Source of the DNA: an uncultured Micrococcaceae bacterium
GTDB taxonomy: Bacteria; Actinomycetota; Actinomycetes; Actinomycetales; Micrococcaceae
NCBI GenBank assembly: GCA_947502645.1
Contig: CANNAD010000002.1
Span: 124,001-188,000 of the forward strand
Direction: 5' to 3'
DNA: 64,000 bases
A model generated the notes under the pieces. That model saw nothing but the letters and a program-made list of their open reading frames with translations. It did not search any database and was not told where the DNA came from. The translations under genes were made by a program, and so were the position numbers. Positions 1 through 9,064 of the stretch are shown in pieces. Positions within the stretch are counted from its first letter, which is position 1. Every line of letters begins with the position of its first letter.

Positions 1-596
1 CGGTTGGCGTTGGTGATTGATTTGCGTGCCGGAACGAACGTCCATTTGGCTAACGGGGGCTCGCCCACATCCACGGGAGTTTCCGGCAGTTCAAAAGCCG
101 CTGAGACTTCCCAGACTCCGTCACGTCCACGCCAGGCATCCCAGTTGACGTCGTCACTATCCACGCCATAGGCCCGCAACCGGTGGTTCACCATGTCCAG
201 CAGCTTGGCGGGGGTGTCGCCGAACACCGAACGGTATCCGTCGTGTGAGGGCAGCGGTCCCGCGACGTCAACTTTTTGGGCCTGTTCCGCGATGTAGTTT
301 CGTTCTGCTCGAACTGGGCCTTCATAGCGCAGGATATGGGACATCTCGAGGCCCGATTCGGCAGCTACGTCCTCCGCCGTGGCGCCTCCACGGATACGCG
401 CCTGAATATCGCGCGGCGTCATGACTGTTTCGTTCTCCGCGCTGCGGGCCGGGGCCGGACGCTGCGGGGTGCCCTGATGCGACGCGGCCATTCTCAGAGC
501 CTCGTTGATCGGCAAGCTGTAGGTTTCGCTTCCTTCTCCGCTCAAGAGTAGATGCCCGCCGTCTTCATGGACACCTACCAGCCGTAGCTCCTGCAT
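1..596 (-). CDS. sepH: Septation protein SepH (DUF3071), 3'-truncated by window edge
   Basis: About 198 N-terminal residues are present and the frame stays open to the left edge of the window. The product begins MQELRLVGVHEDGGHLLLSG and carries the DUF3071 pattern: conserved N-terminal strands, then a helix-turn-helix-like stretch (TPRDIQARIRGGATAEDVAA) around residues 72-92. In this family SepH binds FtsZ and promotes its assembly in actinobacterial cell division. The ATG at 594-596 is preceded on the minus strand by a GGAGGG ribosome-binding site. It is divergent from the DUF4193 gene; the 276 bases between hold no other gene I can see. Confidence 0.85.
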   Translation of the reverse strand, partial: MQELRLVGVHEDGGHLLLSGEGSETYSLPINEALRMAASHQGTPQRPAPARSAENETVMTPRDIQARIRGGATAEDVAAESGLEMSHILRYEGPVRAERNYIAEQAQKVDVAGPLPSHDGYRSVFGDTPAKLLDMVNHRLRAYGVDSDDVNWDAWRGRDGVWEVSAAFELPETPVDVGEPPLAKWTFVPARKSITNAN

Positions 597-872
597 AGAA
601 CCCTCCGCCAGAGTGATGATTTTCCTATCCGAAACTCTGCCACTGTTGGGAGGCAATTGATACTAACGGCGGGGGTGTGGCGAGCACGGATGCTGTCGTT
701 TTGGGCTAGGACTGGCATTTTCTTCGTTAATGCGCAACAATCTGTCCGTTACGGGCACAAAAACGAGTCTCGCAGCGTTGTGAACAAACAGTTCAGTGGA
801 CCAAGACGAAGCCCGTTGAACCCCTGAAGTTTCAAGGAAAGCCCCCAACCACCGGAGCGTGAGCAATAAACT

Positions 873-1172
873 ATGGCGACTGATTATGATGCGCCGCGGA
901 AAACCGACGACGAACTCAGCGAAGACTCAATTGAGGAGCTGAAGACGCGTCGGACAGACAAGCAGTCTGCCGTGGTCGATGAGGATGAGACGGAAGCCGC
1001 CGACGGGTACGAACTCCCCGGTGCGGATCTGTCCGGGGAGGAACTCCTTGTGCGGGTTCTGCCCGCACAGGAAGACGAGTTCACCTGTGCCTCATGCTTC
1101 CTGGTGCGGCACCGTTCGCAGATTGCGAAAGAAAAAGGCGGAATGGTCTACTGCAAGGATTGCGAAGGCTAA
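873..1172 (+). CDS. DUF4193 family zinc-ribbon-like protein
   Basis: A 99-residue acidic protein. The N-terminal two thirds is Asp/Glu-rich and probably disordered; the C-terminus holds a CxxC pair (TCASC) and a second pair (CKDC) about 20 residues apart, as in a small zinc ribbon. This matches DUF4193, an actinobacterial family of unknown function found near sepH and dut. The gene is monocistronic and ends in a strong hairpin terminator. Function is unknown; metal binding is inferred from the four cysteines. Confidence 0.8.
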   Translation: MATDYDAPRKTDDELSEDSIEELKTRRTDKQSAVVDEDETEAADGYELPGADLSGEELLVRVLPAQEDEFTCASCFLVRHRSQIAKEKGGMVYCKDCEG

Positions 1173-1190
1173 AACGCTAGTTTGATCGTC

Positions 1191-1227
1191 AGAAGGGGCT
1201 GTTCGTCGTTGACGGACAGCCCCTTCT
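1191..1227 (+). terminator. Rho-independent-type hairpin
   Basis: Perfect 12-bp arms (AGAAGGGGCTGT and ACAGCCCCTTCT) around a 13-base loop, between the convergent DUF4193 and DUF3093 genes. The U tract is short, so it may work in both directions. Confidence 0.8.
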
Positions 1228-1275
1228 GCTATGCCACTGTTGATGAACGCTGGACGTCCTCTGGCGATCCGGGTT

Positions 1276-1749
1276 CTAGGCTCCGGAAGTGAGCGCGGCC
1301 ACCAGTTTATCCGGATGACGAGTTGAAGTGATCCAGTAGGGCGTGCGGTCCATCTCGTCGGTGATCTCAATGCGTACCACTGGAGAAATCCAGCCACGGA
1401 TGCACTGGAAGGCAAGGGCGTTGAGCGCAGTACCTCGCTGCTCTGTGGCGTCCTCGCCCCGGAAACCTTCGACCCGGCCAACGAAACTCCGATCGATGCG
1501 GGCCCTGCCCACCTCAAGTTCCGTCTCGGTCACCCGGATACGGGGGGTCGAGAGTACGAGAAGGACGACGAGCAAAATGCCTACGAGAATGGCCGCGATG
1601 ATCCCCGTTGTGATGTTGATGGGGGCGAATACAAGGATGGACGCGCTGGCGGTGCCGGCAGCAACCGCCCAGATCCACAGTGCTGGCCACAACCGTTCCT
1701 CGTAGAGCGGCGCATTCGAAGCGGTGGACGGATGATCGGCAGTTGACAT
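1276..1749 (-). CDS. DUF3093 family membrane protein
   Basis: 157 residues. Two adjacent hydrophobic segments (about residues 22-42 and 47-66) form a membrane hairpin, followed by a soluble C-terminal half of beta character containing [19 protein letters not shown] and a terminal [11 protein letters not shown]. This is the organisation of DUF3093, an actinobacterial family without known function that regularly lies divergent from dut. It is convergent with the DUF4193 gene. Function unassigned. Confidence 0.75.
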   Translation of the reverse strand: MSTADHPSTASNAPLYEERLWPALWIWAVAAGTASASILVFAPINITTGIIAAILVGILLVVLLVLSTPRIRVTETELEVGRARIDRSFVGRVEGFRGEDATEQRGTALNALAFQCIRGWISPVVRIEITDEMDRTPYWITSTRHPDKLVAALTSGA

Positions 1750-1853
1750 GGCATCAGCTTTCCACCTTTGCGGAAGGTTTTCACCTTGGCGCTGGTGATC
1801 GGCAACACGCTAAAGTGGTGACGGTGGGTCAATCAACAGGGTCAGGTGGGACA

Positions 1854-2318
1854 GTGCAAGAGAGCCGTACAACGTTGACGGTGGAGCTGACGCTTCTCGA
1901 CAAAGGGTTGGAACCGCCGTCGTACTCCCATCCCGGAGACGCTGGGGCGGACCTGCGGAGCACGGTTGACTGTGAGTTGAAACCAGGTGAGCGGCGGCTT
2001 GTTCCGACGGGCGTGGCCCTATCGCTGCCTTTTGGTTATGTCGGTCTGATCCATCCGCGCTCCGGTCTGGCTACCAAACACGGAATCACCATTGTGAATG
2101 CACCCGGAACGGTCGACGCCGGGTATCGGGGCGAGATTGCGGTCACCCTTCTGAACACGGATGCCGCGGAAACTTTCCGGGTCTCCCGTGGTGACAGGAT
2201 TGCTCAGCTCGTCATTCAGACAGTGGAGACCGCTGAATTCAAAATTGTTGACGAGCTTTCGTCGTCCGTCCGCGGAAGCGGCGGTTTCGGTTCCACCGGC
2301 GGCTTCAGCACGGAGTAG
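1854..2318 (+). CDS. dut: dUTP diphosphatase
   Basis: 154 residues; hydrolyses dUTP to dUMP and pyrophosphate, protecting DNA from uracil and feeding dTMP synthesis. The trimeric dUTPase motifs are in order: [42 protein letters not shown] and a C-terminal glycine-rich arm [10 protein letters not shown] that closes over the active site. The reading frame is open far upstream, but the GTG at 1854 has a GGTGGG ribosome-binding site and gives the usual family length. A TAAAGT box at 1810-1815 could be its -10. Confidence 0.95.
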   Translation: MQESRTTLTVELTLLDKGLEPPSYSHPGDAGADLRSTVDCELKPGERRLVPTGVALSLPFGYVGLIHPRSGLATKHGITIVNAPGTVDAGYRGEIAVTLLNTDAAETFRVSRGDRIAQLVIQTVETAEFKIVDELSSSVRGSGGFGSTGGFSTE

Positions 2319-2373
2319 ATCAACACTTTTCCGGTCCGCTTTGGACCATCCACATACGAAGGAGTGACCAAAA

Positions 2374-3060
2374 ATGGTTTTTGGGCGCCGCAAGACCAGG
2401 ACGAACAACGACGCCGTTGACGAGTCCGAAGATACACGCCTCTCGCCGGCCACGGGAGTTGGCCCCTTCGATGAGGAGGACCACCCTTCAACGGATGGAT
2501 ATGTCGATCTGGGGGCGATCCGTATCGCTGCGCGTGAAGGGCTGCAGCTTCGTCTGGAAGTGGAGGAGCGCACCAAACGTGTTGTCGCTGTGACACTTGA
2601 CCTCAACGGGTCCAGTCTTCAACTTCAGGCGTTTGCCGCCCCCAAAAGCGAAGGTCTGTGGGAGGAAATCCGTGGGCAGATTACCGAATCGGTAGGTTCG
2701 CAGGGTGGGGGCGTGGACGTAGTCGACGGTGCGTTCGGCACCGAGCTCCTCGCCAAGCTTCCGGCTCAGGCGGCCGACGGCACGGCGGGCTACCGTGTTG
2801 CACGGTTTGTCGGTGTGGACGGGCCTCGGTGGTTCCTCCGCGGCGTGTTCGGCGGTTCGGCAGCGGTTGATCGAGAAGCCGCTGCGGGCCTGGAGGAGGT
2901 CTTCCGCAATATCGTCGTCGTCCGTGGCGATGTCCCCATGCCTCCCCGGGACCTGCTGCCCCTGCGACTTCCCCAAGATGCTGCGCGACCGGGCGCGGAA
3001 GCGCGGATGCCGGATATGGAAGCAGTGAAGCGTGGGCCAGAAATCACGAAGATTGGCTGA
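2374..3060 (+). CDS. DUF3710 family protein
   Basis: 228 residues, soluble, acidic N-terminus, then a conserved core with GYVDLGAIRIAAREGLQLRL, a tract resembling VVAVTLDLNGSSLQLQAFAA, and PRWFLRGVFGG. These match DUF3710, which in actinobacteria sits between dut and an OB-fold gene. Its C-terminus overlaps the longest version of the next gene. Function unknown; the constant partnership with OB-fold and DUF3159 genes suggests a shared role. Confidence 0.8.
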   Translation: MVFGRRKTRTNNDAVDESEDTRLSPATGVGPFDEEDHPSTDGYVDLGAIRIAAREGLQLRLEVEERTKRVVAVTLDLNGSSLQLQAFAAPKSEGLWEEIRGQITESVGSQGGGVDVVDGAFGTELLAKLPAQAADGTAGYRVARFVGVDGPRWFLRGVFGGSAAVDREAAAGLEEVFRNIVVVRGDVPMPPRDLLPLRLPQDAARPGAEARMPDMEAVKRGPEITKIG

Positions 3061-3460
3061 GACCGTCCCAAAGGACTGCTCGGGCAGTACAACTAACGCG
3101 GCGGGCATGATCCGGTCAATTGCGCAGATGCCGGACCGCGGCCGGGTCCTGTGCCGGGGCTACGTGGAGTCCATCACGGTGCTGCCGTCAGGTGAAAACT
3201 GCAGCTTTTCGGCGGTCATTACGGACCTTGACGAGTGGCGGGAAGCGCTTCGCGGAACGTCTGGAAACGCACACAGTGCAGGGCCGTCCGTTCTGGCCGG
3301 GCACAGGGCACGGCTAATCTGGATGGGCCAACGAACCGTCCCGGGAATCGAGGCCGGGGTGGAACTGAGCTTCGAAGGCATGGTTCGTCCCCTCGGTTCA
3401 TTGCCCACCATCTATAACCCGCGATACGAAATCATCGGTCGCCCGAGGGAGTACCAGTGA
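3032..3460 (+). CDS. OB-fold nucleic-acid-binding domain protein
   Basis: 142 residues from the GTG at 3032. The core (DRGRVLCRGYVESITVLPSG through ARLIWMGQRTVPGIEAGVEL and FEGMVRPL) follows the five-stranded OB fold of RecG/tRNA-anticodon type seen in small actinobacterial proteins downstream of DUF3710. Start is uncertain: GTG 3032 overlaps the DUF3710 gene by 29 bases and has a GGAAG upstream; ATG 3107 would give 117 residues. I prefer the longer form because family members carry a short helical N-terminus. The stop overlaps the DUF3159 start. Confidence 0.7.
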   Translation: MGQKSRRLAETVPKDCSGSTTNAAGMIRSIAQMPDRGRVLCRGYVESITVLPSGENCSFSAVITDLDEWREALRGTSGNAHSAGPSVLAGHRARLIWMGQRTVPGIEAGVELSFEGMVRPLGSLPTIYNPRYEIIGRPREYQ

Positions 3461-4197
3461 GTGAGACGGGCCCGTCACCAGAGGAAGCAGCAGTGACCAA
3501 ATCGGAGACGCCGGAGCGTTCTGGAGCCGCGGATGGGGTATTGGCTCGTGCGGCTGCCGCGAAGAACGCGGATGGACAGATCGATGTCCTGAAAACCATT
3601 GGCGGATACCAGGGGCTGGCAGAGAGCATTGTTCCGGCACTGGTGTTTTCTGTGGTGTTCACCGTCGGGCGGGATCTTCCGTGGTCGCTGGCGGCAGCCA
3701 TTGTTTCGGCCCTGGTATTCACGATCATCCGGCTCATACAGAAGGCGTCGGTAACCCAGGCATTGGTGGGTATTGCCGGTGTGGCCATCTGCGCCGTCGT
3801 GGCCATGAAGACTGGTGATCCCAACGATTATTTTCTGCCAGGGTTTTTCGTCAACGGGGCGTACATTCTGGTCATGATCCTGTCGATTACGCTCAAATGG
3901 CCAGTAGCTGGCCTGCTGTTCGGTTTTATCCGCGGCGAAGGTACCCAGTGGCGTGCCAGCATCTCACGACGACGGGCATACGCCACGGCGACCTGGATTG
4001 TGGTTGCAGTGCTCGCTCTCCGCCTGGCCGTGCAGCTACCGCTCTATTTTGCGGGACAGTTCGTGGAATTGGCGACGGCCCGAATTGTCATGGGGCTACC
4101 GCTCTACGCCCTGGGACTGTGGATCGCCTGGCTTGTTTCGCGTGATCGCGACTATGCAGCTGACGTTGACCAGAGCGGACGTACCGCGGATTCCTGA
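3457..4197 (+). CDS. DUF3159 family integral membrane protein
   Basis: 246 residues with about six hydrophobic segments, beginning with a soluble, Ala/Glu-rich N-terminus of about 50 residues and including a polar loop MKTGDPNDYFLPGF. The pattern matches DUF3159. The GTG start overlaps the OB-fold stop in a GTGA junction, indicating coupled translation. The gene is convergent with the trkB-like gene, with only 7 bases between stops. No function is established for the family. Confidence 0.8.
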   Translation: MSETGPSPEEAAVTKSETPERSGAADGVLARAAAAKNADGQIDVLKTIGGYQGLAESIVPALVFSVVFTVGRDLPWSLAAAIVSALVFTIIRLIQKASVTQALVGIAGVAICAVVAMKTGDPNDYFLPGFFVNGAYILVMILSITLKWPVAGLLFGFIRGEGTQWRASISRRRAYATATWIVVAVLALRLAVQLPLYFAGQFVELATARIVMGLPLYALGLWIAWLVSRDRDYAADVDQSGRTADS

Positions 4198-4204
4198 TCT
4201 GGCC

Positions 4205-4876
4205 TCAGTCCGCGGACGCAGGTCCCATGAGCAGCTGACGGAGCTTGTCCTCAGCGGTGATGGTGGAGATGAAGAACAGTTCATCACCGCTGTCGATAAC
4301 ATCGTCACCACTGGGCGTGATCGGTTGATCGTCTCGCAGGATGGCCACCACAGTGACGTCTGCGGGCCAGGGGATTGAATCTAGCGTCCGGCCGAGGTAC
4401 GGGGACGTCGTAGGCACAGTGAACTCCACGATGGAGGCAACCCCGCTCTGAAGCGTCAGAAGTCGGACGACGTCTCCAACCTCAACGGCCTCCTCGACGA
4501 GGGCCGTCATGAGCCGCGGAGTGTTGACAGCAACATCAACTCCCCAGGAATCGTCGAACATCCAGTCGTTCTTGGGATTATTGACGCGCCCAACGGTACG
4601 GCCCACACCGAATTCGCTCTTCGCCAGCAGCGAGACGACGAGGTTCACCTTGTCGTCACCGGTAGCAGAGACGACGACGTCGGCCTCGTCGAGACGGGCG
4701 TCCTTCAGCGTGGTCAGTTCGCACGCGTCGCCGATGATCCATCGGGCGTCCTCAATACCGCTTCTGGTCACAGACTCGGGTTTCTGATCAATCAGGAGGA
4801 TGTCATGCCCGTGGCTTCGGAGCTCGCGTGCAATGGACGAGCCAACGCTTCCGGCCCCGGCGATAACGACTTTCAC
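4205..4876 (-). CDS. TrkA-family K+ uptake regulatory protein (second copy)
   Basis: 223 residues, cytosolic. N-terminal RCK Rossmann domain with the nucleotide motif GAGSVGSSIA and acidic LLIDQK at the end of beta 2, then a TrkA-C domain (about 140-220) containing GRTLDSIPWP. Members bind NAD(H)/ATP or cyclic di-AMP and gate Trk/Ktr channels. It begins with a GTG that overlaps the stop of the upstream trkA-like gene (GTGA). The two regulators probably assemble together, as in the ceoBC pair of mycobacteria. No Trk membrane subunit gene lies in this window. Confidence 0.85.
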   Translation of the reverse strand: MKVVIAGAGSVGSSIARELRSHGHDILLIDQKPESVTRSGIEDARWIIGDACELTTLKDARLDEADVVVSATGDDKVNLVVSLLAKSEFGVGRTVGRVNNPKNDWMFDDSWGVDVAVNTPRLMTALVEEAVEVGDVVRLLTLQSGVASIVEFTVPTTSPYLGRTLDSIPWPADVTVVAILRDDQPITPSGDDVIDSGDELFFISTITAEDKLRQLLMGPASAD

Positions 4877-5547
4877 TCTGACTCCTTCTGAGGTGCCTTG
4901 GCCAGGATTCGTGTGATGTCATCAGTTGCCTTGACGCGCATCATCGCGTGGACGACGTCACCCTGCTGGTAGCTGGTGTCGTAGCCAGGCAGCACGCCTT
5001 CGCCGAATCGGGTCACGTAGGCAACCCGGACGCCAGCTGCTTTCTCGATGTCGGAAAGCGCACTGCCGACCCATCCCTCGTGAAGTGACAATTCGCCGAG
5101 AATCAGACGCCCGGAGGATTCACGGAAGTCTCCGTTGATACTCTGCTCCGGCAGAATGCGCCTCAACACCTGATCGGCGCTCCATCGCACGGCTGCGACA
5201 GTGGGGATGCCCAATCGCTGGTAGATCTCCGCGCGTCCCGGATCGTAGATTCGGGCAACCACATGCGGGACGTGAAATGTTTCCCGTGCTACGCGGGTTG
5301 CCAGAATGTTGGAGTTGTCTCCGCTGGATACAGCGGCAAAGGCATATGCACTGTCAATGTCCGCATCCCGTAGGGTGTCGCGATCGAATCCGACACCAGT
5401 GACTGTCCGACCAGAGAACGACGCACGAAGCCGGCTGAAGGCGCGCTCGTTCTGATCAATGATGGCTATGGAGTGGCCTGCGTCCTCGAGCGTGTGCGCC
5501 AGTGTGGCGCCTACCCGTCCACAGCCCATGATCACAAAATGTGCCAT
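4873..5547 (-). CDS. TrkA-family K+ uptake regulatory protein
   Basis: 224 residues. RCK_N domain with MGCGRVGATLAHTLED and IIDQNE, and a C-terminal TrkA-C half with a PGYDTSYQQGDVVHAMM stretch. The ATG at 5545-5547 is chosen over upstream in-frame starts because it begins right before the first beta strand and has a GAGGAA ribosome-binding site. It forms an operon with the second TrkA gene and is divergent from the APC transporter, 96 bases away, which suggests joint control of ion and solute transport. Confidence 0.85.
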   Translation of the reverse strand: MAHFVIMGCGRVGATLAHTLEDAGHSIAIIDQNERAFSRLRASFSGRTVTGVGFDRDTLRDADIDSAYAFAAVSSGDNSNILATRVARETFHVPHVVARIYDPGRAEIYQRLGIPTVAAVRWSADQVLRRILPEQSINGDFRESSGRLILGELSLHEGWVGSALSDIEKAAGVRVAYVTRFGEGVLPGYDTSYQQGDVVHAMMRVKATDDITRILAKAPQKESE

Positions 5548-5629
5548 CCCCGGTTCCTCACGTCTCGTCCAGCCGTACCGTATCAGCCTATTCCAGAACC
5601 TGCCGTTCGCCAGCACGCATCTTTGAGAC

Positions 5630-5635
5630 TAGCGT
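5630..5635 (+). promoter_or_regulatory. -10 box of apparent leaderless APC transporter gene
   Basis: TAGCGT lies 8 bases before the GTG start, with no ribosome-binding site between. The match to a TANNNT -10 is moderate and no clear -35 is seen. Confidence 0.4.
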
Positions 5636-5643
5636 TTAGCGAT

Positions 5644-7617
5644 GTGCTGACATTTTTTGATGCGGTGAAGCGGATTCTGGTTGGGCAGCCATTCCGCAAC
5701 GACCATATCCGCCGCGAGTCCCTCCCGAAGAGAACGGCATTGCCCGTCTTCTCCGTGAGTGCGCTCTCATCGGTGGCCTACGCCCCGGACGAGATTATTC
5801 TGACCCTCGCACTGGCTGGCGTGGCGGCGTTGACCGTCTCACCGTGGGTTGGGCTTGGCGTCGTCGTCGTTCTGTTGGTGATCGTGGCCTCCTATCGGCA
5901 GGCGGTTTTCGCGTTTCCGACGGGAGGGAGCGACTATGAAATCTCATCCCGCAATCTGGGCAACCGTGCAGGTGTCACAGTTGCCTCCGCACTGTTGGTG
6001 GACTACGTCCTGACGGTCGCGGTATCGATGTCCTCGGCAGCACACTATGTGATTACTGCTTTCCCCGGATTGCGCCATGCTGAAACCGGGGTGGCGGTAG
6101 CGGGCGTGGCGATCCTGGTGATCCTCAATCTGCGAGGGGTCCGCAGGGGCAGCAGGGCTATCGCCATACCTGCCTATATTTTCATGGTGTCGATCCTCGG
6201 GATGTGCGTGGTCGGGCTGATCCGAAGTGCCAACGGCACGCTCGGTACGGCGCCGAGTGCGGACCTCGAGATCATCCCGCAGGCGGGTTTCGAGTCAGGA
6301 CTTGTGGGACTTGCCGGTGCACTGCTGGTCCTCCGAGCCTTCTCCACCGGCGCCGCGGCCCTGACTGGTCTGGAAGGGCCCGGCGGAAACGTGCAGAGTT
6401 TCCAAAAGCCCAAGCGCCGTAACGCTGCCGCCACTCTTCTCCTCGTGGGGATCATTGCCGGGGCCATGACCGCAGGCGTGATCTATCTGGCCCGCCTCAC
6501 GCAGGTCCATCTGGTGCAGGATCCTGCATCCCAACTTCTCCGCGACGGTGCTCCATTACCGGATGACTACGTGCAGAACCCTGTCGTCGGCCAGCTGGCT
6601 GCCACCATTTTCGACGGCGGGACTGTACTTTTCGTCGTCGTCGTCGCTTCAACGGCGCTGGTGTTGGTGCTGGCCAGCCATGCCGCGTTCAGCGGGTTTC
6701 CTGCCCTGGCCTCGATGCTGGCCGTTGACGGCTTCCTCCCGAAGCAGCTCCGGGCAAGAGGTGACCGGCTCACATTCTCCAACGGAATTACTGCTCTGGG
6801 CATCGCGGCGATCGTTCTGATCCTGATCTTCGACGCAGACGTCACAGCGCTCGTGCAGCTCTATATCGTCGGCGTTTTTGTCTCATTTACGGTGACCCAG
6901 CTGGGGCTGGTTCGGCACTGGAGCCGGCAGCTTCGTTCCACCCCGGGTTCCTCCGGACGATTCCGGATGATGAAGTCGCGCGCCATCAATGCCGTGGGCT
7001 TTGCGCTGACGGCCGCAGTGCTCGTCGTCGTGCTCGTGACGAAGTTCCGTTACGGCGCTTGGATCGCCGTTCTCGCCATCGCGGTGCTGGCGCTGCTCAT
7101 GTTGGCCACGCACAGGCACTACGCCATGGTGGAGAAGGAACTGGCCATCGATGGTGACCAGGTGTCGCGTGCACTTCCCTCGCGCGTCCATGCGCTGATT
7201 CTCGTGTCACATGTTCGCAAACCTGTGCTGCGCGCCCTTGCCTTTGCGCGGGCTTCCAGACCTTCGAAGATCGACGCCATTATTGTCGACATCAATCCCG
7301 AAGAGACACGGCAAACGCTCGATGACTGGGAAAAATATCGGATTCCCGTACCGGTGACGGTGCTCGCCTCGCCATACCGGGACACCATCCCGCCCATCCT
7401 CGAGTACATCAAAACGATCCGCAGCGAATCCCCGCGCGATCTCGTGGTGGTCTACATTCCCGAGTACGTGGTGGGGAAGTGGTGGGAACAGCTTGTGCAC
7501 AACCAGACAGCCCTGAGAATCAAGGCACGGCTGCATTTTGAACCGGGCGTCATGGTGGCAAGCGTGCCCTGGCAACTGGCGTCCTCCGAAGCCTCACGAA
7601 AGTATCAGGACCTCTGA
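5644..7617 (+). CDS. APC superfamily amino acid/K+ permease-like transporter
   Basis: 657 residues: about twelve membrane spans from residue 35 to 480, then a cytosolic C-terminal domain of about 170 residues with alternating strands (RVHALILVSHVRKPVLRALAF shortened here to its pattern). The N-terminus (LTFFDAVKRILVGQPFRN, then LPVFSVSALSSVAYAPDEI) matches actinobacterial APC permeases that sit next to TrkA genes. I set the start at GTG 5644, not at an open frame beginning 171 bases earlier inside the divergent trkA gene. The substrate is not evident; the C-terminal domain resembles universal-stress-type domains of KUP/CCC-like transporters. Confidence 0.8.
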   Translation: MLTFFDAVKRILVGQPFRNDHIRRESLPKRTALPVFSVSALSSVAYAPDEIILTLALAGVAALTVSPWVGLGVVVVLLVIVASYRQAVFAFPTGGSDYEISSRNLGNRAGVTVASALLVDYVLTVAVSMSSAAHYVITAFPGLRHAETGVAVAGVAILVILNLRGVRRGSRAIAIPAYIFMVSILGMCVVGLIRSANGTLGTAPSADLEIIPQAGFESGLVGLAGALLVLRAFSTGAAALTGLEGPGGNVQSFQKPKRRNAAATLLLVGIIAGAMTAGVIYLARLTQVHLVQDPASQLLRDGAPLPDDYVQNPVVGQLAATIFDGGTVLFVVVVASTALVLVLASHAAFSGFPALASMLAVDGFLPKQLRARGDRLTFSNGITALGIAAIVLILIFDADVTALVQLYIVGVFVSFTVTQLGLVRHWSRQLRSTPGSSGRFRMMKSRAINAVGFALTAAVLVVVLVTKFRYGAWIAVLAIAVLALLMLATHRHYAMVEKELAIDGDQVSRALPSRVHALILVSHVRKPVLRALAFARASRPSKIDAIIVDINPEETRQTLDDWEKYRIPVPVTVLASPYRDTIPPILEYIKTIRSESPRDLVVVYIPEYVVGKWWEQLVHNQTALRIKARLHFEPGVMVASVPWQLASSEASRKYQDL

Positions 7618-7618
7618 C

Positions 7619-8914
7619 ATGGAAAACCTTCTTGAACTCGTTCTCGGCCCCGTAGCCCACGGCGGGCATTGTGTTGCACGGCATGACGGCCGGGTGGTGT
7701 TTGTCCGCCACGGCATTCCCGGCGAGCGGGTGAAAGTGCGCCTGACCGAGCACGACGACGACGCCCGCTTCTGGCGAGCGGACGTCACTTCTGTTCTGGA
7801 GCCAGCCGCCAGCCGCGTTGAGCACTTTTGGCCGGCGGCGGATGCGCTTAAGGCCGCTGTCTCCAAACGGCTGCCCGTTGGCGGAGCGGAATGGGGACAT
7901 ATGGACCTTTCCGAGCAGTGTCACCTGAAGGGTGAGGTCTTTACAGAGCAGCTCAAACGTCTCGCAGGCGTGGAGCGGGCGGTTGAGGTTGAGGCGGTTC
8001 CGGGCGCGGCGGAGGATGGGTTGGCGTGGCGTTCACGCGCATCTTTTTCGGTTACGGCCCATGGCCAGCTCGCCATGCACCCGCATCGGTCCGAGGAACT
8101 GATTCCGGTGCACGCCATGCCTCTGGCCGTGCCAGCCATCAATGATCTCAAGTTGTGGGAACACGACTTTTCCGGCATTGAACGGGTCGAAGTTGCTGCG
8201 CCGTCGTCGGGCGAGCCCCCGCTGGTACTGCTGTTCCCCCGGGAAGGCGCAGGTGCAACCACGGTTCAGCGTACGGCCAGACGGCTTGTCGGTGAGCTTT
8301 CCGTGGCGATTGTCGGCGCACGTGGGGCAGTGGAGCGAGTCAGGGGAAAGACATGGGTCCGAGAGGTCGTGGGGGAGAACAGCTTCCGGGTATCGGGCCC
8401 CGGTTTCTGGCAGATCCATACGGCTGCACCTGCTGTGTTGACTGATGCCGTGATCGAGGCACTGGCCCCGGAAGCGGGGGAACGCCTTGCTGACCTGTAT
8501 GCGGGGGCTGGGCTCTTCTCCGCTGCTCTGGCAGACCGTGTTCGACCGGACGGTTCGGTCCTGTCCGTTGAAGGGTCGCCAGCGGCGAGCAGGGATGCAC
8601 GGAAGAACCTTCACCGGTACGCGGGAGTTGAAGTGCTGCAGGGAAAAGTGGAGCGGGTGCTGCAGGAAAGCCGCGATCTTACCGGCGTCGTTCTGGACCC
8701 TCCGCGCGTTGGTGCAGGCCGCGCGGTCGTGGAACGTCTCGTGGCGTCGTCAGCCCGCCGGGTCGTTTATGTCTCTTGCGATCCGGCGTCTTTCGCCCGC
8801 GACGTCGGCTACTTCCAGACGCAGGGGTGGAAGCTGGACCGTCTGAGAGTATTTGACCTCTACCCGCACACGCATCATATGGAGTCGGTTGGCGTCCTGA
8901 TGCCCGATTCCTGA
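7619..8914 (+). CDS. Class I SAM-dependent uracil-5 RNA methyltransferase (TrmA/RlmCD type)
   Basis: 431 residues. An N-terminal TRAM domain (about 1-60) precedes an RNA-recognition region and a Rossmann methyltransferase domain with DLYAGAGLFSAALAD (SAM-binding motif), LDPPRVGAG, and the nucleophile motif VSCDPASFARD. These define RNA m5U methyltransferases acting on tRNA or 23S rRNA. The four-cysteine iron-sulfur cluster typical of RlmD is absent: the equivalent region has a single Cys (SEQCHLKGE). The ATG lies one base past the APC stop, so the two are co-transcribed. The exact target uridine cannot be told. Confidence 0.85.
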   Translation: MENLLELVLGPVAHGGHCVARHDGRVVFVRHGIPGERVKVRLTEHDDDARFWRADVTSVLEPAASRVEHFWPAADALKAAVSKRLPVGGAEWGHMDLSEQCHLKGEVFTEQLKRLAGVERAVEVEAVPGAAEDGLAWRSRASFSVTAHGQLAMHPHRSEELIPVHAMPLAVPAINDLKLWEHDFSGIERVEVAAPSSGEPPLVLLFPREGAGATTVQRTARRLVGELSVAIVGARGAVERVRGKTWVREVVGENSFRVSGPGFWQIHTAAPAVLTDAVIEALAPEAGERLADLYAGAGLFSAALADRVRPDGSVLSVEGSPAASRDARKNLHRYAGVEVLQGKVERVLQESRDLTGVVLDPPRVGAGRAVVERLVASSARRVVYVSCDPASFARDVGYFQTQGWKLDRLRVFDLYPHTHHMESVGVLMPDS

Positions 8915-8940
8915 CCCGAAATCCGGCCGGGGGATAGGAT
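8911..8940 (+). promoter_or_regulatory. acnA promoter (candidate)
   Basis: CTGACC (8911-8916), an 18-base spacer, and TAGGAT (8935-8940), overlapping the upstream stop codon. This predicts an acnA leader of about 115 bases that contains an imperfect iron-box-like element at 8995-9008. Confidence 0.5.
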
Positions 8941-9064
8941 GGGGTCAGGAGTTCCGGTTAACCCCTCAAGCGTGGTGGAACCGGGGACCTCGTCTAAGGC
9001 GTGCCTAACTGGCGGGTACATGGGGACGGGGCAAAGATGAAGATGTGGCGAGAGGAGTCCTGTA

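Noticed and set aside
4184-4215. CCGCGGA/TCCGCGG hairpin at the DUF3159/trkA convergent junction
   Set aside because: Only 7 bp with an 18-base loop and no T tract, and it lies in both coding ends; not enough for a terminator call.
5473-5643. 171-base N-terminal extension of the APC transporter
   Set aside because: It runs inside the divergent trkA gene, is polar, and lacks family similarity; the GTG at 5644 fits family N-termini.
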